A program made the position numbers and the translations under genes. Shown here piece after piece: positions 21,654 through 21,918 of a stretch of 21,918 nucleotides of DNA. The stretch spans positions 1-21,918 of the forward strand of contig CAJUBM010000042.1 of NCBI GenBank assembly GCA_910584735.1. Direction: 5' to 3'. The notes below the pieces were generated by a model. The model was not told where the DNA came from and ran no database searches. It worked only from the letters and a program-made list of their open reading frames with translations. Source of the stretch: an uncultured Muribaculaceae bacterium. GTDB lineage: Bacteria; Bacteroidota; Bacteroidia; Bacteroidales; Muribaculaceae. The stretch's first letter is position 1. Each line of letters starts with the position of its first letter.

Positions 21654-21727
21654 GCCTCTTTAGCTCAGTTGGCCAGAGCACGTGATTTGTAATCTCGGGG
21701 TCGTTGGTTCGAATCCGACAAGAGGCT
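21654..21727 (+). tRNA. tRNA-Thr (anticodon TGT)
   Basis: A cloverleaf of 74 nt. The acceptor GCCTCTT (21654-21660) pairs with AAGAGGC (21720-21726), with discriminator T; CCA is not encoded. The D stem is GCTC/GAGC, the anticodon loop TTTGTAA (21686-21692) has TGT at 21688-21690, and the T arm has loop TTCGAAT. The anticodon stem CGTGA/TCTCG has a T-T mismatch in its middle pair. Confidence 0.95.
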
Positions 21728-21763
21728 CAGAAAAGTTTGGAATTTGTATTTTGCTATACTTCC

Positions 21764-21845
21764 GGGCGTGTTCCAGAGTGGCCAAATGGGGCAGACTGTA
21801 AATCTGCTGGCTTTGCCTTCGGTGGTTCGAATCCATCCGCGCCCA
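21764..21845 (+). tRNA. tRNA-Tyr (anticodon GTA)
   Basis: 82 nt with the long variable arm of bacterial tRNA-Tyr. The acceptor GGGCGTG (21764-21770) pairs with CGCGCCC (21838-21844, one wobble), with discriminator A. The anticodon stem GCAGA/TCTGC holds loop CTGTAAA with GTA at 21798-21800. CCA is not encoded. Confidence 0.96.
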
Positions 21846-21865
21846 CAACCTTACAAACCCCAAAC

Positions 21866-21918
21866 GCGGAAGTAGCTCAGTTGATAGAGCATCAGCCTTC
21901 CAAGCTGAGGGTCGCGAG
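21866..21918 (+). tRNA. tRNA-Gly (anticodon TCC), cut by the window end
   Basis: The acceptor begins GCGGAAG (21866), the D stem is GCTC/GAGC, and the anticodon stem TCAGC/GCTGA holds loop CTTCCAA (21897-21903) with TCC at 21899-21901. The T arm is incomplete because the window ends at 21918. Confidence 0.93.

Noticed and set aside
21660..21863. A 67-codon minus-strand frame across the tRNA genes
   Set aside because: Its product is simply the antisense translation of tRNA-Thr and tRNA-Tyr (GFEPTT, CSGQLS), a well-known spurious annotation.
1..21918. CRISPR arrays, insertion sequences, phage or integrase genes, toxin-antitoxin pairs
   Set aside because: I looked for regular repeats, transposase or integrase motifs, terminal inverted repeats and small paired genes and found none. 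The tRNA genes show no attachment-site duplication inside the window.

Overview
The window looks like the chromosome of a gut-type member of the Bacteroidales, most like the Muribaculaceae (family placement is inference). Evidence: several good matches to the Bacteroidota promoter (TTTG, a 19-20 bp gap, then TAnnTTTG); three exported proteins ending in type IX secretion (T9SS) sorting tails; a Bacteroidota-style ParC; DUF4252/DUF3316-type envelope proteins; and little Shine-Dalgarno signal. I see no phage, insertion sequence or CRISPR array.

Left part (1-5900): a Crp/Fnr-type regulator gene is followed by two monocistronic genes for large secreted T9SS cargo proteins. One is a LamG-like/OB-fold protein, the other is built from about seven tandem ~110-residue modules. 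Each gene has its own promoter and a clear hairpin terminator.

Middle (5835-10565): an apparent operon from one strong promoter, encoding ParC (topoisomerase IV subunit A), a DUF3316-like predicted outer-membrane barrel and an S41-family peptidase lipoprotein without room for a PDZ domain. It converges, almost without a gap, on a minus-strand operon (12835 to 10572): small exported protein, ECF sigma factor, anti-sigma-like membrane protein, DUF4252 protein. The first and last proteins look like distant paralogues bracketing the sigma/anti-sigma pair, which suggests an envelope-signalling unit. Divergent from it is a gene for a ~1800-residue mosaic T9SS adhesin (propeller-like, FN3, carboxypeptidase-regulatory-like and gingipain-type cleaved-adhesin modules).

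Right part (18567-21918): a 3' region with a terminator and GC-rich hairpins, then a minus-strand pair encoding an aminopeptidase P and a gamma-carbonic-anhydrase-like hexapeptide protein. At the end is a plus-strand tRNA operon, Thr(TGT)-Tyr(GTA)-Gly(TCC), cut by the window edge. Its order matches the E. coli thrU-tyrU-glyT-thrT-tufB cluster, so tRNA-Thr(GGT) and tuf are expected next.

Most genes are ordinary core or envelope genes. The least explained parts are the sigma/DUF4252 operon facing the adhesin gene, the tandem-module secreted protein with an operator-like inverted repeat at its promoter, and the structured leader of the tRNA operon.
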